The notes under the pieces: generated by a model
Told to the model about the DNA's origin: nothing
What the model saw: only the letters and a program-made list of their open reading frames with translations
The model's database searches: none
Source: Gemmatimonadota bacterium
Lineage (GTDB): Bacteria > Latescibacterota > UBA2968 > UBA8231
Reading direction: 5' to 3'
Length of the DNA stretch: 8,446 bases
NCBI GenBank assembly: GCA_009845645.1
Contig: VXZF01000668.1
Span: 1 to 8,446, forward strand
Shown: piece by piece, positions 7,272 through 8,446 of the stretch
How the letters are laid out: every line of letters starts with the position of its first letter
Position numbering within the stretch: the stretch's first letter is position 1
Made by a program: the position numbers and the translations under genes

Positions 7272-8225
7272 ATGGACCTCGCCGTCCCCGTCGAATCAAC
7301 CGCCGAGCGGCTCGATCTTTTCCTCCGCACCCACTGTCCCCAACATTCGCGTAGCAGCATCCAAGCACTCATCAAGGCCGGAGCGATCCGCGTCAACGGC
7401 CAAAAGACGCGCCCGGCGTACTTGGTCCAGCCCGGAGACGAAATCGCCGTCGAACTGCCTGAGCCCGAGCCACTAGCCGCACGCCCCGAAGCGCTGCCCC
7501 TGTCCATAGCGTACGAAGACGACGACCTGCTAGTCGTGAACAAGGCGGCCGGCATGACTGTGCATCCGGCCCCAGGTGCGACCGAGGGCACCCTCGTCAA
7601 CGCGCTGTTACACCACTGCCGCGACCTGTCGGGCATCAACGACGCGCTCCGGCCGGGAATCGTCCACCGGCTCGACAAGGAAACCAGCGGCTTGCTGCTA
7701 GTGGCTAAGCGCGACGCCGCCCACCGGACACTGGCCGCAAGCCTCCAAGCACACCAGATCGAACGCCGTTACGCCGCCTTAGTGTGGGGCGTCTTGCGCG
7801 AGGAAAATGGCCAGATCGAAGCCCCGATTGGCCGCCATCCCAAAAATCGCAAGAAGATGGCCGTGGTCGAGGATGGGCGGGCGGCGGCGACCCATTTCAG
7901 CGTCGTCGAGTACTGTCCTTTTACAACTTTAGTCGAGTGTCAGCTAGAGACAGGACGCACACACCAAATCCGCGTGCATCTGGTCCATATCGGCCATCCA
8001 GTCTTCGGCGACCCTGTGTATGGAGGCCGCGACCAAGCCAGAGGAGTTCGCCCCGAGTACCGCCGCCAAGCCAACTGGATGCTGAGCTTGATCAGACGCC
8101 AAGCCCTGCACGCACAAAAACTGCGCTTCGCGCATCCGACCACCGGAGATATGATGGAGTTTACCGCGCCCCTGCCGGAGGACTTGCAGGCCGTATTAGA
8201 GGCAGCGCGGATGGAGAGCGGATAG
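7272..8225 (+). CDS. rluD: RluA/RluD family 23S rRNA pseudouridine synthase
   Basis: Converts specific uridines to pseudouridine in structured RNA. The family and the lspA neighbourhood suggest the 23S rRNA enzyme RluD (YlyB in Bacillus), which modifies helix 69. It has 317 residues, the usual length. An N-terminal S4 RNA-binding domain covers about 11-60 (RLDLFLRT, then IRVNGQ and VQPGDEI). The catalytic domain has NKAAGMTVHPAPG (90-102), HRLDKETSGLLLVAK (132-146) with catalytic D135, RRYAALVWG, the motif GRTHQIRVHL (228-237) and GDPVYGG. It begins 6 bases after the lspA stop. Exact site specificity within RluA/C/D cannot be decided from sequence alone. Confidence 0.93.
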   Translation: MDLAVPVESTAERLDLFLRTHCPQHSRSSIQALIKAGAIRVNGQKTRPAYLVQPGDEIAVELPEPEPLAARPEALPLSIAYEDDDLLVVNKAAGMTVHPAPGATEGTLVNALLHHCRDLSGINDALRPGIVHRLDKETSGLLLVAKRDAAHRTLAASLQAHQIERRYAALVWGVLREENGQIEAPIGRHPKNRKKMAVVEDGRAAATHFSVVEYCPFTTLVECQLETGRTHQIRVHLVHIGHPVFGDPVYGGRDQARGVRPEYRRQANWMLSLIRRQALHAQKLRFAHPTTGDMMEFTAPLPEDLQAVLEAARMESG

Positions 8226-8249
8226 CGCAACGACTATAGACAACCGACG

Positions 8250-8255
8250 AGGAGG
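8250..8255 (+). promoter_or_regulatory. Strong Shine-Dalgarno deciding the GTG start of the last gene
   Basis: AGGAGG lies 7 bases before GTG 8263, the best ribosome binding site in the window. It fixes the start of the downstream partial gene. Confidence 0.75.
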
Positions 8256-8262
8256 ACGGCCT

Positions 8263-8446
8263 GTGGACTTTCGACTCAACGACGACGAGATGCTCGCCTT
8301 TATCGCGCGGGGGTACCACATCTTCCACCCCGCTATCGACGCGGAGATACACCAAGCGGTTTGCGCGCAAACCCGCGCTGCCTTTGTCGAGGGCAAAAAT
8401 CCCGGCAACGCCATCTACGAACAGGTCCCGGCACTAGCACAGGTAT
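8263..8446 (+). CDS. Probable phytanoyl-CoA dioxygenase (PhyH) family protein, 3' partial
   Basis: The first 61 codons of a GTG-start gene are present; the frame is open to the window end. The N-terminus, DFRLNDDEMLAFIARGYH then IFHPAID and a run of helix-forming residues, resembles the opening of PhyH-type Fe(II)/2-oxoglutarate oxygenases (a 'lt.eql.~f..~Gy' start). The iron-binding HxD...H and 2-oxoglutarate Arg residues would lie beyond the window, so catalytic competence cannot be judged. The gap from the rluD stop is 37 bases with no terminator-like hairpin, so it may be read through from the operon. Family assignment is tentative; substrate is unknown. Confidence 0.55.
   Translation, partial: MDFRLNDDEMLAFIARGYHIFHPAIDAEIHQAVCAQTRAAFVEGKNPGNAIYEQVPALAQV

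Overview
This is a GC-rich (about 60%) bacterial window. Every gene I can support lies on the + strand and packed end to end, with no RNA gene, mobile element, CRISPR array or large repeat. It opens inside secF, the Sec translocon accessory subunit. A divergent membrane protein of the cation:proton antiporter (CPA2-like) type follows, then a 66-base gap with the only plausible internal promoter. After that comes a tight run: yggS (PLP homeostasis), yggT (small membrane protein), ileS (isoleucyl-tRNA synthetase), a DksA/TraR-type zinc finger gene, lspA (signal peptidase II) and a rluD-type pseudouridine synthase gene. The window ends in the first 61 codons of a probable phytanoyl-CoA dioxygenase family gene.

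The genes from yggS onward look like one transcription unit. yggT/ileS and dksA/lspA overlap by 4 bases (ATGA and GTGA), and the other gaps are 6 to 37 bases. The order yggS-yggT-ileS-dksA-lspA-rluD matches the Bacillus subtilis segment ylmE-(ylmF)-ylmG-(ylmH-divIVA)-ileS-ylyA-lspA-ylyB, which lies downstream of the division genes there. Here sepF/ylmF, ylmH and divIVA are absent. The shared theme is envelope biogenesis (SecF, LspA, YggT), translation capacity (IleRS, RluD) and growth control (DksA-like, YggS).

Organism: the DksA-like protein is of the 'HxADxGTD' subtype. The IleRS is the long, eukaryote-like (type 2) form, and a PhyH-family gene is adjacent. Together these suggest a Gram-negative lineage of, or near, the FCB group, possibly an uncultured one such as Latescibacterota. 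That placement is inference, not something the sequence proves.

The least ordinary gene is the antiporter-like protein at 900-2111. It has the CPA2 framework, but I see no acidic ion-binding motif where antiporters carry one. The rest is well-conserved housekeeping machinery in an informative arrangement; I do not see a clearly new defence, metabolic or mobile system.
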